From Candidatus Equibacterium intestinale (lineage in GTDB: Bacteria; Bacteroidota; Bacteroidia; Bacteroidales; UBA932), in assembly GCA_018064305.1 (NCBI GenBank), contig JAGHVP010000124.1, forward strand, positions 1-9,781: a stretch of DNA of 9,781 nt. Direction: 5' to 3'. The notes beneath the pieces were generated by a model. The model was not told the origin of the DNA and ran no database searches. It saw nothing but the letters and a program-made list of their open reading frames with translations. Every line of letters starts with the position of its first letter. Positions within the stretch are counted from its first letter, which is position 1. Shown piece by piece: positions 1 through 6,405 of this stretch. The position numbers and the translations under genes are program-made.

Positions 1-43
1 AAAAACGTTGCCAGTCCTTAGATATTTGCTCAATATGAGTCAT
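1..43 (-). CDS. Possible 5' end of an unidentified minus-strand gene running off the left edge
   Basis: Reading the minus strand from an ATG at 43-41 gives MTHIEQISKDWQRF and stays open to the window edge. The same frame is open further upstream, to an ATG near 184, but that extension is rich in Cys, Arg and Ala and does not look like protein. Fourteen codons cannot identify a family. The stretch also forms the stem-loop at 6-63, so it may be non-coding instead. The two readings compete, and the bases beyond the left edge would decide. Confidence 0.25.
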   Translation of the reverse strand, partial: MTHIEQISKDWQRF

Positions 44-63
44 TTCTGCGGGGACTAGCAACG
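6..63 (-). terminator. Large stem-loop with a T run on the minus strand; candidate terminator for the asnA unit
   Basis: CGTTGC-C-AGTCC at 6-17 pairs with GGACT-A-GCAACG at 52-63, giving 11 bp around a single 1x1 mismatch. A smaller hairpin, CTCA-ATA-TGAG (29-39), sits inside the loop. On the minus strand the stem runs into TTTTT at 5-1. This could end the asnA-218 transcript. The large loop and the 155-base distance from the stop codon are unusual for an intrinsic terminator, and a possible reading frame overlaps it. Confidence 0.35.
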
Positions 64-217
64 GAAAAGGGCATTTTTGATGGTTAGTCCTGCGGCAGGC
101 AGCCAGCCGCGCCTCTTTTGCCGTGCTGGCAGTGATGCTGCGGAGCAGAGGTGCGGCTTCACAGAAGAAGCAGAGGCGCTGCATGAAGGCACATCACCAA
201 AAGGCGGCCTCAGAGAA
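64..217. other. GC-rich gap with no confident gene
   Basis: This stretch lies between the stop codon at 218 and the stem-loop at 6-63. It contains a short hairpin (GCGGC 92-96 with GCCGC 106-110) and a second TAGTCC (85-90) that could compete for GGACTA at 52-57. The minus-strand frame through it is open but has an implausible composition. No promoter matching TAnnTTTG was seen. It may be a structured 3' UTR or a copy of an interspersed repeat. Confidence 0.3.
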
Positions 218-634
218 CTAGTTCACGAAGATGTCTGAGATTATCGGGGAGAACTGGTAGTGGCCGGTGATGTGGCTTACCTGCTCAACGGGGAAACGCT
301 CTATCATACGCTTGCCCATAAGGTCCTGCTCCACGATGTCGGCACGGTAGCCGTAGATCATGTCTGATGGTTCGGGAGCATCGTTCTGAGAGTCGAACGG
401 GCGGCCGCACTGCAGGGGGATTATCCTCATGCCGTCGGTGCGGACAAACTCGAAATCACCGTCTTCGGCAAAATTGTACGAGCCGAGGAACCCCTCGACA
501 TCACTCCAGCGCACGGTGAATGTAGCGCGGAAAGCGTCATCCTTGAGGTAGCCGAATATTTCTTCTCCCTCCTTGAACATCAGGGGGACGAATAGTTCAG
601 AGCCGGGTTCTTTGTCTTTGAGCTTTATTATCAT
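218..634 (-). CDS. Hypothetical protein downstream of asnA
   Basis: This encodes 138 residues starting MIIKLKDKEPGSELF from an ATG at 634-632. I do not recognise the family. It has no signal peptide, membrane segment or lipobox, so it is probably cytoplasmic. It is acidic, with alternating hydrophobic stretches (FRATFTVRW, FEFVRTDGMRIIPL) that suggest a small mainly beta domain. The stop codon of asnA lies 23 bases upstream on the same strand with no terminator between, so the two are probably co-transcribed. The plus-strand frames overlapping it have poor composition, which supports the minus-strand call. A link to asparagine or ammonia metabolism is suggested only by position. Confidence 0.7.
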   Translation of the reverse strand: MIIKLKDKEPGSELFVPLMFKEGEEIFGYLKDDAFRATFTVRWSDVEGFLGSYNFAEDGDFEFVRTDGMRIIPLQCGRPFDSQNDAPEPSDMIYGYRADIVEQDLMGKRMIERFPVEQVSHITGHYQFSPIISDIFVN

Positions 635-657
635 AAATAGAAACAGTCTAATGAATA

Positions 658-1695
658 CTATATCAGCTGCATGCCATAGTTCTTGCAGGCGGCACGCATG
701 TCATCGGGCCAGATGCTTGACTGGATTTCTCCGATGTGCCCCTTGCGGAGAAGGAACATGCAGAGGCGGCTCTGGCCGATACCGCCGCCGATTGTCAAAG
801 GCAGCCCGCCGTCAAGCAGGCGCTTGTGGAAATAGAGGTTCTGACGGTGCGTCTGGCATGTAATGGAGAGCTGGCGCAGCAACGCCTCCTGATCGACACG
901 GATACCCATCGATGAGATTTCAAAGGCGCATTCCAGCACTGGATTCCAGAGGATGATGTCACCGTTCAGGCCGGGCAGCCCGTTCTCTCCGAGAGTAGAC
1001 CAGTCGTCATAGTCGGGGGCACGCATGTCGTGGACAGAGCCGTCTTCCAGCTGTCCGCCTATACCTATGATGAACACAGCACCGTATTTGCGGGCAATCT
1101 CATCCTCACGCTCCTTCGGAGTCATAGACGGATACATCTTACGCAGCTCCTCGGCATGGATAAACTCTATCTTGCGCGGCAGCACAGGGGCAATCTCAGG
1201 ATATCTCTCATACACCATGTACTCGGTCTGGAGGAGCACGTTGTATATGCATTTCACAATATGCTTCAAGAAAGCCACATTGCGGTCTGCCTCACCTATC
1301 ACAAGCTCCCAGTCCCACTGGTCGACATACATCGAATGGAGGTTGTCAAGCTCTTCATCGGGACGGATGGCATTCATGTCTGTGTATATGCCGAACCCTT
1401 CGGCCACCTTGTACTCGGCCAGAGTGATTCTTTTCCACTTTGCAAGAGAATGCACTATCTCTGCAGTCTGCCCTCCCATATCCTTAATGGGGAAGCAGAC
1501 GGGGCGCTCGACTCCAGAAAGGTCATCGTTCAGGCCAAGTCCGCTCAGCACAAACAGCGGAGCAGTAACCCTGCGCAGACGCAGCTGGGTGGAAAGGCTG
1601 TTCTGGAAGAAGTCCTTTATATTCTTGATTGCCTGCTCTGTCTGGGGCAGGGAAAGCAATGCATGATAATTATTCGGAAGTGTGAGCTGGCTCAT
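658..1695 (-). CDS. asnA: Aspartate--ammonia ligase (ammonia-dependent asparagine synthetase AsnA)
   Basis: AsnA makes asparagine from aspartate, ammonia and ATP in the cytoplasm, with AMP and pyrophosphate as products. The fold is that of a class II aminoacyl-tRNA synthetase. The protein is 345 residues, close to the 330 of the E. coli enzyme, and closely resembles it from memory: VHSLAKWKR, RPDEELDNLHSMYVDQWDWE, GAVFIIGIGGQLEDG, HDMRAPDYDDWST, LNGDIILWNPVLE, FEISSMGIRVD and the C-terminal TIGGGIGQSRL motif. The start is taken as the ATG at 1695-1693 (MSQLTLPNNY). A TTG four codons upstream (1707) keeps the frame open but is a poorer start. It is transcribed divergently from the 3-keto-sugar operon, with a TAnnTTTG element 23 bases upstream of the ATG, and leads the small unknown gene behind it. 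Confidence 0.97.
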   Translation of the reverse strand: MSQLTLPNNYHALLSLPQTEQAIKNIKDFFQNSLSTQLRLRRVTAPLFVLSGLGLNDDLSGVERPVCFPIKDMGGQTAEIVHSLAKWKRITLAEYKVAEGFGIYTDMNAIRPDEELDNLHSMYVDQWDWELVIGEADRNVAFLKHIVKCIYNVLLQTEYMVYERYPEIAPVLPRKIEFIHAEELRKMYPSMTPKEREDEIARKYGAVFIIGIGGQLEDGSVHDMRAPDYDDWSTLGENGLPGLNGDIILWNPVLECAFEISSMGIRVDQEALLRQLSITCQTHRQNLYFHKRLLDGGLPLTIGGGIGQSRLCMFLLRKGHIGEIQSSIWPDDMRAACKNYGMQLI

Positions 1696-1717
1696 AAATG
1701 TTGACAAGTTGTGAATG

Positions 1718-1747
1718 CAAATATAATTTATTTGCGTAATTTAGTAA
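1718..1747 (-). promoter_or_regulatory. Probable asnA promoter
   Basis: On the minus strand TATATTTG (1725-1718) matches the Bacteroidota -7 consensus TAnnTTTG exactly. The -33 side is weak: TTAC at 1747-1744, 18 bases away, is only a partial match to TTTG. Transcription would start near 1711, leaving a short leader before the ATG at 1695. The plus-strand promoter of the divergent operon must lie in the same AT-rich gap (1696-1777), but no good match was found for it. Confidence 0.55.
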
Positions 1748-1777
1748 GTTGAAAATCATATAAAATTATTTACAGTC

Positions 1778-3235
1778 ATGAGTCATAACATAACAAGGCG
1801 TAATTTTGTAAAAAGCGCATCCCTGGCCACTGCAGGGCTTATCATGGGCACAGGCGTGGCTGATGCGGCAGATATAATGGCGGGCAACAGGAAGAAAAAG
1901 AAAACCGCCGTACCCGAAGAGAAGCCGTTGGAGAAGGTCCGTCTGGCCTGCATAGGCATCGGCAACCGCGGCCGTCAGATAATAGATGAATTCGACAGCA
2001 CCGGACTCTGCAACATAGTTGCCCTGTGTGACGTCGACCCCGAGTCGCAGGAGTGCCAGATCACCAGGGCGAAACACCCAGACGCAAAACTGTTCAAAGA
2101 CTTCCGCAGGCTGTTTGACGAATTCGGCAGCGAGTTCGAGGCAGTATCGATTGCAGTACCCGATTTCTCACACTTCCCCATTGCTATGCTTGCCATCTCA
2201 CAGGGGAAACATGTTTATGTAGAGAAACCTATGGCCCGCACCTTCACAGAATGTGAGCTGCTGATGGACATTGCACGCCGCCATCCCGAAGTTGTGACCC
2301 AGGTGGGCAACCAGGGACATTCTGAGGCCAACTACTTCCAGTTCAAGGCATGGCAGGATGCCGGCATCATAAAGGATGTCTATAAGATTGTGGCTCATTT
2401 CAACGACTGGCGCCGCTGGTATCCCTACGACCAGAACATTACGAAATTCCCCGAGGCAGAGCCGATTCCCGAAGGAATGGACTGGCAGACCTGGCTCACC
2501 ACAGCAAAGCATCATGAATACAACAGCCAGTACCACCCCGGCAACTGGCGCGGCTGGTATGACTTCGGCATGGGTGCCATAGGCGACTGGGGTGCACACA
2601 TCATAGATACATGTCACCAGTTCCTGAATCTCGGGCTCCCCTACGAAATCGATCCCGTCAAAGTCACCGGTCTGAACGATTTCTTCTTCCCGCTGGAGAC
2701 TACCCTCAGATTCAAGTTCGGTCCGCGCGGAGACATGCCTCCCGTAGACCTCTACTGGTATGACGGCGAAAACAACCTTCCTCCCCTTCCCGAAGGCTAC
2801 AACGATGTTGCAGGTCAGGTTGTGGACGTGCCGGCATCAGGACAGAACAGCAAGGTTAACGCGCTCCGTCCCGGCAAGATAATCTACAGCAAGGACCTCA
2901 TATTCAAGGGAGGCTCACATGCATCCACCCTCCAGATAATTCCCAAGGCAAAGGCAGATGAGATGGCAGGTCAGCTGCCCGAGGTGCCCGAAACACCTTC
3001 AAACCATTTCGCAAACTTCCTGAACGCCTGCAGGGGGCTGGAAGAGACACGTTCTCCCTTCTCTGTATTCGGCCCGATGTGCCAGACATTCGCCCTCGGC
3101 GTGGTGGCCATCCGCTGCAACAAGAAGCTTTATTTCGACCCTGTCACCAAGACCATCACGAACGACAAGTTTGCCAACGCACTGCTTACCGGCGACCTGC
3201 CGCGCAAGGGATGGGAGGAATATTATAAGTTGTAA
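1778..3235 (+). CDS. Tat-exported Gfo/Idh/MocA family oxidoreductase, probable glycoside 3-dehydrogenase
   Basis: This is a 485-residue NAD(P)-dependent sugar dehydrogenase. The N-terminus carries a twin-arginine signal (TRRNFVK, residues 6-12, then a hydrophobic stretch to about residue 30), so it is probably exported folded with its cofactor. A lysine-rich linker (about 38-42) precedes the Rossmann domain with GIGNRG at 60-65. EKP at 149-151 is the family signature that supplies the conserved lysine. GDWGAHIID at 269-277 matches the family's catalytic Asp/His region, and the rest is the long C-terminal domain typical of Bacteroidota members. The next two genes follow at 5 and 0 bases. With a DUF1080 protein and a TIM-barrel isomerase behind it, oxidation of C3 of a glycoside is the likely reaction; the exact substrate is unknown. 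Confidence 0.9.
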   Translation: MSHNITRRNFVKSASLATAGLIMGTGVADAADIMAGNRKKKKTAVPEEKPLEKVRLACIGIGNRGRQIIDEFDSTGLCNIVALCDVDPESQECQITRAKHPDAKLFKDFRRLFDEFGSEFEAVSIAVPDFSHFPIAMLAISQGKHVYVEKPMARTFTECELLMDIARRHPEVVTQVGNQGHSEANYFQFKAWQDAGIIKDVYKIVAHFNDWRRWYPYDQNITKFPEAEPIPEGMDWQTWLTTAKHHEYNSQYHPGNWRGWYDFGMGAIGDWGAHIIDTCHQFLNLGLPYEIDPVKVTGLNDFFFPLETTLRFKFGPRGDMPPVDLYWYDGENNLPPLPEGYNDVAGQVVDVPASGQNSKVNALRPGKIIYSKDLIFKGGSHASTLQIIPKAKADEMAGQLPEVPETPSNHFANFLNACRGLEETRSPFSVFGPMCQTFALGVVAIRCNKKLYFDPVTKTITNDKFANALLTGDLPRKGWEEYYKL

Positions 3236-3240
3236 CAGCC

Positions 3241-3996
3241 ATGCACAGAATGATTCTGGCAGCAGCGGCTGCCGCCATGATGCTTGCAGGCTGCGCCGGC
3301 GGTGCAGCAGAACAGCAGGCATCTGACAACACCCTCACCAAACAGGAGATAAAAGACGGCTGGACACTTCTCTGGGACGGTGCCACCACCGAAGGGTGGC
3401 GCAGCGCCAAGGCGGAGGGTTTTCCCGACCATGGCTGGACCATCGAAGACGGAATACTTAAAGTGACTCCCGCCGACGGAGCCGAATCGGCCAACGGAGG
3501 CGACATCATCACTGTGTCCACCTACCGCAACTTCATACTCAAGGTGGACTTCCGCCTCACCCCTGGTGCAAACAGTGGCATAAAGTATTTTGTGGATCCG
3601 GAGCTCAACAAAGGGGCCGGCAGTGCCATAGGATGCGAATTCCAGCTGCTAGACAACGACCTTCATCCCGACGCGAAGCTGGGTGTGAAAGGCAACCGCA
3701 CACTAGCCTCGCTGTATGACCTGGTTCCTGCCGCAGAAGGCATCTGGGAAGGGTTTGATATGGATTCATTCCATACCGCAACAATCATTGTGAAAGACAG
3801 CAAGGTAGAGCACTGGCTCGACGGCGTGAAGGCAGTAGAATACGAGCGCGGCACACAGATGTGGAATGCACTCGTGGCATACAGCAAATACCGCGACTGG
3901 CCCGGTTTCGGCAACGCCGCAGAAGGCCACATCCTGCTGCAGGACCACGGCAACGAAGTCTGGTTCAAGAACATAAAGATTAAAATACTGGAATAG
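3241..3996 (+). CDS. DUF1080 lipoprotein (3-keto-disaccharide hydrolase family)
   Basis: This is a 251-residue lipoprotein. The signal ends in the lipobox LAGC with the lipidated cysteine at residue 18. The residues after it (AGGAAEQQA) lack the early acidic cluster linked to surface export in Bacteroidota, so a periplasm-facing location is more likely. Family hallmarks follow in order: DGWTLLWDG and TTEGW (39-53), ANSGIKYFV (110-118), GCEFQLLD (131-138), ASLYDL (156-161) and GHILLQDHGNEVWFKNIKI (229-247), the last typical of this concanavalin-like jelly roll. The Pfam family is named for 3-keto-disaccharide hydrolysis; related enzymes also hydrate or eliminate 3-keto-glycosides. It starts 5 bases after the oxidoreductase stop and shares its frame with the next gene. 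Confidence 0.9.
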   Translation: MHRMILAAAAAAMMLAGCAGGAAEQQASDNTLTKQEIKDGWTLLWDGATTEGWRSAKAEGFPDHGWTIEDGILKVTPADGAESANGGDIITVSTYRNFILKVDFRLTPGANSGIKYFVDPELNKGAGSAIGCEFQLLDNDLHPDAKLGVKGNRTLASLYDLVPAAEGIWEGFDMDSFHTATIIVKDSKVEHWLDGVKAVEYERGTQMWNALVAYSKYRDWPGFGNAAEGHILLQDHGNEVWFKNIKIKILE

Positions 3997-4812
3997 ATGA
4001 AAAGGATTGCAACTGCTGCCGCAGCGCTGCTCCTCTGCCTGTGTGCAGACGCCCAGCTGATGAAGACGCCACGCGGCAGTGAAGATTTCAAGATAGGTGT
4101 GGCCGGCTATTCATACCGCAGCTTCACTCTCGAACAGACTCTGGAATATCTGAAGAGCATCGATGTGCACTACCTCTCTATAAAGAGCTGGTGGCTGCCG
4201 CTGGATGCCACGGAAGAGCAGATGGACGCCCTCAAGGCGAAATGCGCCGAATATGGTGTGGAAGGATATATTCTCGGTCCGATCTACATGAACAGCGAGG
4301 CCGAAGTCGATGCCGCCTTTGACTATGCGGCACGCTACGGCAGCGACATGTTCATAGGTGTGCCTGCATACGAGCTTCTGGACTACACCATACAGAAGGT
4401 TGCGGAGACCGGAATCCGTGTGGCGATACACACCCACGGTCCCGACGGTGCCCCCTTCCCCGACATCCGCAAGGTTGCCGAAATGGTGAAGGACCCCGGC
4501 CTTGGCGTGGGATGCTGCATGGACCTGGGCCACTGCGTAAGGATGGGCGAAGACATAGCAAAGGACATAAAGAAGTACCGCAAATGGATATATGACATCC
4601 ATATCAAGGATGAGTCAGAGGCTACTCTTGCCGGACAGACCATGGAGATGGGTCACGGCGTGGTAGACTTCAAACCTGTGGTAAAGGCACTGCGCAAGAT
4701 TGGCTACAAAGGCGTTATTTCCTTTGAGTTTGAAAAGGACGGCAACGACCCGCACCAGGGAGTTGCAGAATCCATCGGATACCTGCGCGGTGTGCTTGAC
4801 TCAACCAAATAG
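3997..4812 (+). CDS. Exported sugar phosphate isomerase/epimerase-like TIM-barrel protein
   Basis: This is a 271-residue protein with a Sec signal peptide (hydrophobic TAAAALLLCLCADA, likely cut before Q20). The mature part is a xylose-isomerase-like TIM barrel (AP endonuclease 2 superfamily). Probable metal ligands are H145/H147 in IHTHG, D176 in CMDLGH, H202 in DIHIKD and a Glu in SFEFE (244 or 246). Export argues against a phosphorylated substrate. With a 3-dehydrogenase and a DUF1080 protein in front, the likely job is isomerisation, epimerisation or beta-elimination of a 3-keto sugar in the periplasm. The ATG directly abuts the upstream TAG in the same frame, which suggests coupled translation. 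Confidence 0.88.
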   Translation: MKRIATAAAALLLCLCADAQLMKTPRGSEDFKIGVAGYSYRSFTLEQTLEYLKSIDVHYLSIKSWWLPLDATEEQMDALKAKCAEYGVEGYILGPIYMNSEAEVDAAFDYAARYGSDMFIGVPAYELLDYTIQKVAETGIRVAIHTHGPDGAPFPDIRKVAEMVKDPGLGVGCCMDLGHCVRMGEDIAKDIKKYRKWIYDIHIKDESEATLAGQTMEMGHGVVDFKPVVKALRKIGYKGVISFEFEKDGNDPHQGVAESIGYLRGVLDSTK

Positions 4813-4824
4813 CTGAGACAAAGC

Positions 4825-4851
4825 GCAACAGCAAAAAAAGTTGCATTTTTG
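4825..4851 (+). terminator. Weak candidate terminator of the 3-keto-sugar operon
   Basis: GCAAC (4825-4829) and GTTGC (4840-4844) form a 5-bp stem with a 10-base A-rich loop, followed by ATTTTTG. An alternative 6-bp pairing of CAAAAA with TTTTTG exists. The stem is short and overlaps the -33 region of the next promoter, so read-through into the attenuator is possible. Confidence 0.35.
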
Positions 4852-4872
4852 AAATCATATTTTCTATCTTTG
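4840..4872 (+). promoter_or_regulatory. Promoter of the attenuated trpB2-paaK-ACT operon
   Basis: TATCTTTG at 4865-4872 matches the Bacteroidota -7 element TAnnTTTG exactly. GTTG at 4840-4843, 21 bases upstream, is a three-of-four match to the -33 TTTG. The start of transcription should fall near 4877-4879, only a few bases before the leader-peptide ATG at 4883. Confidence 0.6.
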
Positions 4873-4882
4873 CTTCTGAATT

Positions 4883-4933
4883 ATGAAAAACTCCGGTATC
4901 AACACATTCTTCTTCTGGTGGTGGCAAATGTAG
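4883..4933 (+). CDS. Phe/Trp leader peptide of a transcription attenuator
   Basis: This is a 16-residue open frame, MKNSGINTFFFWWWQM, ending in TAG at 4931-4933. Codons 9-11 are TTC TTC TTC (4907-4915) and codons 12-14 are TGG TGG TGG (4916-4924). Runs of rare regulatory codons right before a stop, an antiterminator and a terminator are the mark of ribosome-mediated attenuation, as in the trp and pheA leaders of enterobacteria. Here both amino acids are combined in one peptide, suggesting that a shortage of either charged tRNA-Phe or charged tRNA-Trp stalls the ribosome. It lies just after a matching promoter and about 100 bases before trpB2. The peptide itself probably has no function beyond being translated. 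Confidence 0.88.
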   Translation: MKNSGINTFFFWWWQM

Positions 4934-4937
4934 ATTT

Positions 4938-4990
4938 GGCGCTGCGGGAAGTCATGTGACGACACCTTGAAAAACTCCTTTTGCAGCGCC
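4938..4990 (+). promoter_or_regulatory. Antiterminator pairing of the Phe/Trp attenuator
   Basis: GGCGCTGC at 4938-4945 is perfectly complementary to GCAGCGCC at 4983-4990, which forms the inner part and loop of the terminator hairpin. Pairing them would break the upper half of the terminator. A ribosome stalled on the Trp or Phe codons (4907-4924) would leave 4938-4945 roughly uncovered, whereas one at the stop codon (4931) would cover it, so the geometry suits attenuation. A competing small hairpin (CAAAT 4925-4929 with ATTTG 4934-4938) could hold back the first bases of the segment when the leader is not being translated. Confidence 0.8.
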
Positions 4991-5011
4991 GCTGTAGAAG
5001 GAGTTTTTTTT
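4970..5011 (+). terminator. Intrinsic terminator of the Phe/Trp attenuator
   Basis: AAAAACTCCTT at 4970-4980 pairs with AAGGAGTTTTT at 4998-5008. The stem continues inward through 4981-4987 and 4991-4997 (with two G-T pairs) to a 3-base loop, about 18 bp in all, followed by a run of eight T at 5004-5011. It sits between the leader peptide and the trpB2 ATG at 5033, so it can end transcription before the structural genes. Confidence 0.88.
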
Positions 5012-5032
5012 AATATCAAAACATCAACTCAA

Positions 5033-6400
5033 ATGAGACAGAAAAGATTCATACTCGCTCAGGAAGATATACCTAAACAATGGTATAACATCCAGGCAGA
5101 CATGCCCAACCAGGCTCCGCCCATGCTGGACCCTGTCACAAAGAAGCCCGTCACGGTGGAAGACCTTGCAAAGCTCTTCACACTCGAGGCTTCACGGCAG
5201 GAGCTGAACACCACCGACCGCTGGATAGATATTCCAGAGAAAGTATGGGAGCTCTACACATACTACAGGTCCACTCCACTTGTCCGCGCCTACGGGCTTG
5301 AAGAGGCGCTCGGCACACCGGCACACATATACTTCAAGAATGAGAGCGTAAGCCCTGTGGGTTCTCACAAACTCAACAGCGCAATACCGCAGGCATACTA
5401 CTGCAAGGAGGAGGGCGTCACAAACGTCACCACCGAAACAGGTGCCGGACAATGGGGCACTGCACTCAGCTACGCGGCAAAAGTGTTCGGAATAGAGGCT
5501 GCCGTATATCAGGTGAAGATAACCTTCGAGCAGAAGCCATACCGACGTGCGATTATGCAGACATTCGGAGCACAGGTGCCACCCTCCCCTTCAATGTCAA
5601 CACGCGCCGGCAAGGATATCCTCACAAAATATCCCAACCACAAAGGCTCGCTGGGCACTGCAATAAGCGAGGCTGTGGAGCTTGCAAGAATGACCCCCAA
5701 CTGCAAATATGCACTGGGCTCCACAATGAGCCACGTCACCCTGCATCAGACCATCATCGGCCTGGAGGCTGAGAAACAGATGGAAATTGCCGGTGAATAT
5801 CCCGACATAGTCATCGGCTGCTTCGGAGGCGGCAGCAACTTCGGCGGCATATCCTTCCCTTTCATGAGACATAACTTCAGCGGGGAAAGGCACACACGTT
5901 TCATTGCGGCTGAGCCGGCATCATGCCCGAAGTTCACCAGAGGTGAATATCACTATGACTTCGGGGACGAAGCAGGATACACCCCCCTCATTCCAATGTT
6001 CACCCTCGGACACAGCTTCCGCCCGGCCAACATACATGCGGGGGGACTGCGCTACCACGGCAGCGGACTGATTCCCACCCAGCTGTACAAAGACGGATTC
6101 ATTGAAGCAGTTGACATCAATCAGACAGAGAGTTTCAGCGCAGGCATCAGGTTCGCCGAGTCTGAAGGCATAATTCCGGCACCGGAGTCATGCCATGCCA
6201 TTGCAGCAGCCATCCGTGAAGCAGAAAGATGCAGAGAGACAGGAGAAGAGAAAGTAATTCTCTTCAATCTCAGCGGACACGGGCTGATTGATGTCCCTTC
6301 ATACGAACAATATCTGGCTGGTGACCTTGTAGATGCGAATCTCAGCAACGAAAGCATAAAGGCAAACCTGGACGAAATAAACAAGCAGATTGTACTTTGA
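5033..6400 (+). CDS. trpB: TrpB2-type tryptophan synthase beta subunit
   Basis: This PLP enzyme joins indole and serine to make tryptophan in the cytoplasm. The 455-residue length, the N-terminus (IPKQWYNIQADMPN, residues 13-26) and the C-terminal NLSGHG (412-417, where classic TrpB has SGRG) mark the TrpB2 branch. The PLP lysine is K113 in VGSHKLNSA; TETGAGQWG (134-142) and the phosphate-binding GGGSNFGG (265-272) are intact. No trpA is present here, and TrpB2 proteins often work alone as indole-salvage enzymes. The ATG at 5033 is chosen because it starts the conserved protein; the open frame back to a TTG at 4967 only translates the terminator hairpin. It is the first structural gene behind the Phe/Trp attenuator. 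Confidence 0.95.
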   Translation: MRQKRFILAQEDIPKQWYNIQADMPNQAPPMLDPVTKKPVTVEDLAKLFTLEASRQELNTTDRWIDIPEKVWELYTYYRSTPLVRAYGLEEALGTPAHIYFKNESVSPVGSHKLNSAIPQAYYCKEEGVTNVTTETGAGQWGTALSYAAKVFGIEAAVYQVKITFEQKPYRRAIMQTFGAQVPPSPSMSTRAGKDILTKYPNHKGSLGTAISEAVELARMTPNCKYALGSTMSHVTLHQTIIGLEAEKQMEIAGEYPDIVIGCFGGGSNFGGISFPFMRHNFSGERHTRFIAAEPASCPKFTRGEYHYDFGDEAGYTPLIPMFTLGHSFRPANIHAGGLRYHGSGLIPTQLYKDGFIEAVDINQTESFSAGIRFAESEGIIPAPESCHAIAAAIREAERCRETGEEKVILFNLSGHGLIDVPSYEQYLAGDLVDANLSNESIKANLDEINKQIVL

Positions 6401-6405
6401 AGTAT

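Noticed and set aside
1025..1704. Two long plus-strand open frames across asnA
   Set aside because: They are antisense to a clear asnA gene and have no recognisable protein character.
1700..1734. A plus-strand promoter for the oxidoreductase gene using TTTATTTG (1727-1734)
   Set aside because: The second base of TAnnTTTG is wrong and no TTTG sits at the right distance; the true promoter in this AT-rich gap could not be placed.
4951..4960. GTCATGTGAC as a palindromic operator
   Set aside because: It is not a perfect palindrome and makes only a 3-bp hairpin; nothing links it to a regulator.
4967..5032. An N-terminal extension of TrpB2 from a TTG at 4967 (MKNSFCSAAVEGVFF...)
   Set aside because: The extension translates the terminator hairpin and T run; the conserved TrpB2 N-terminus begins at the ATG at 5033.
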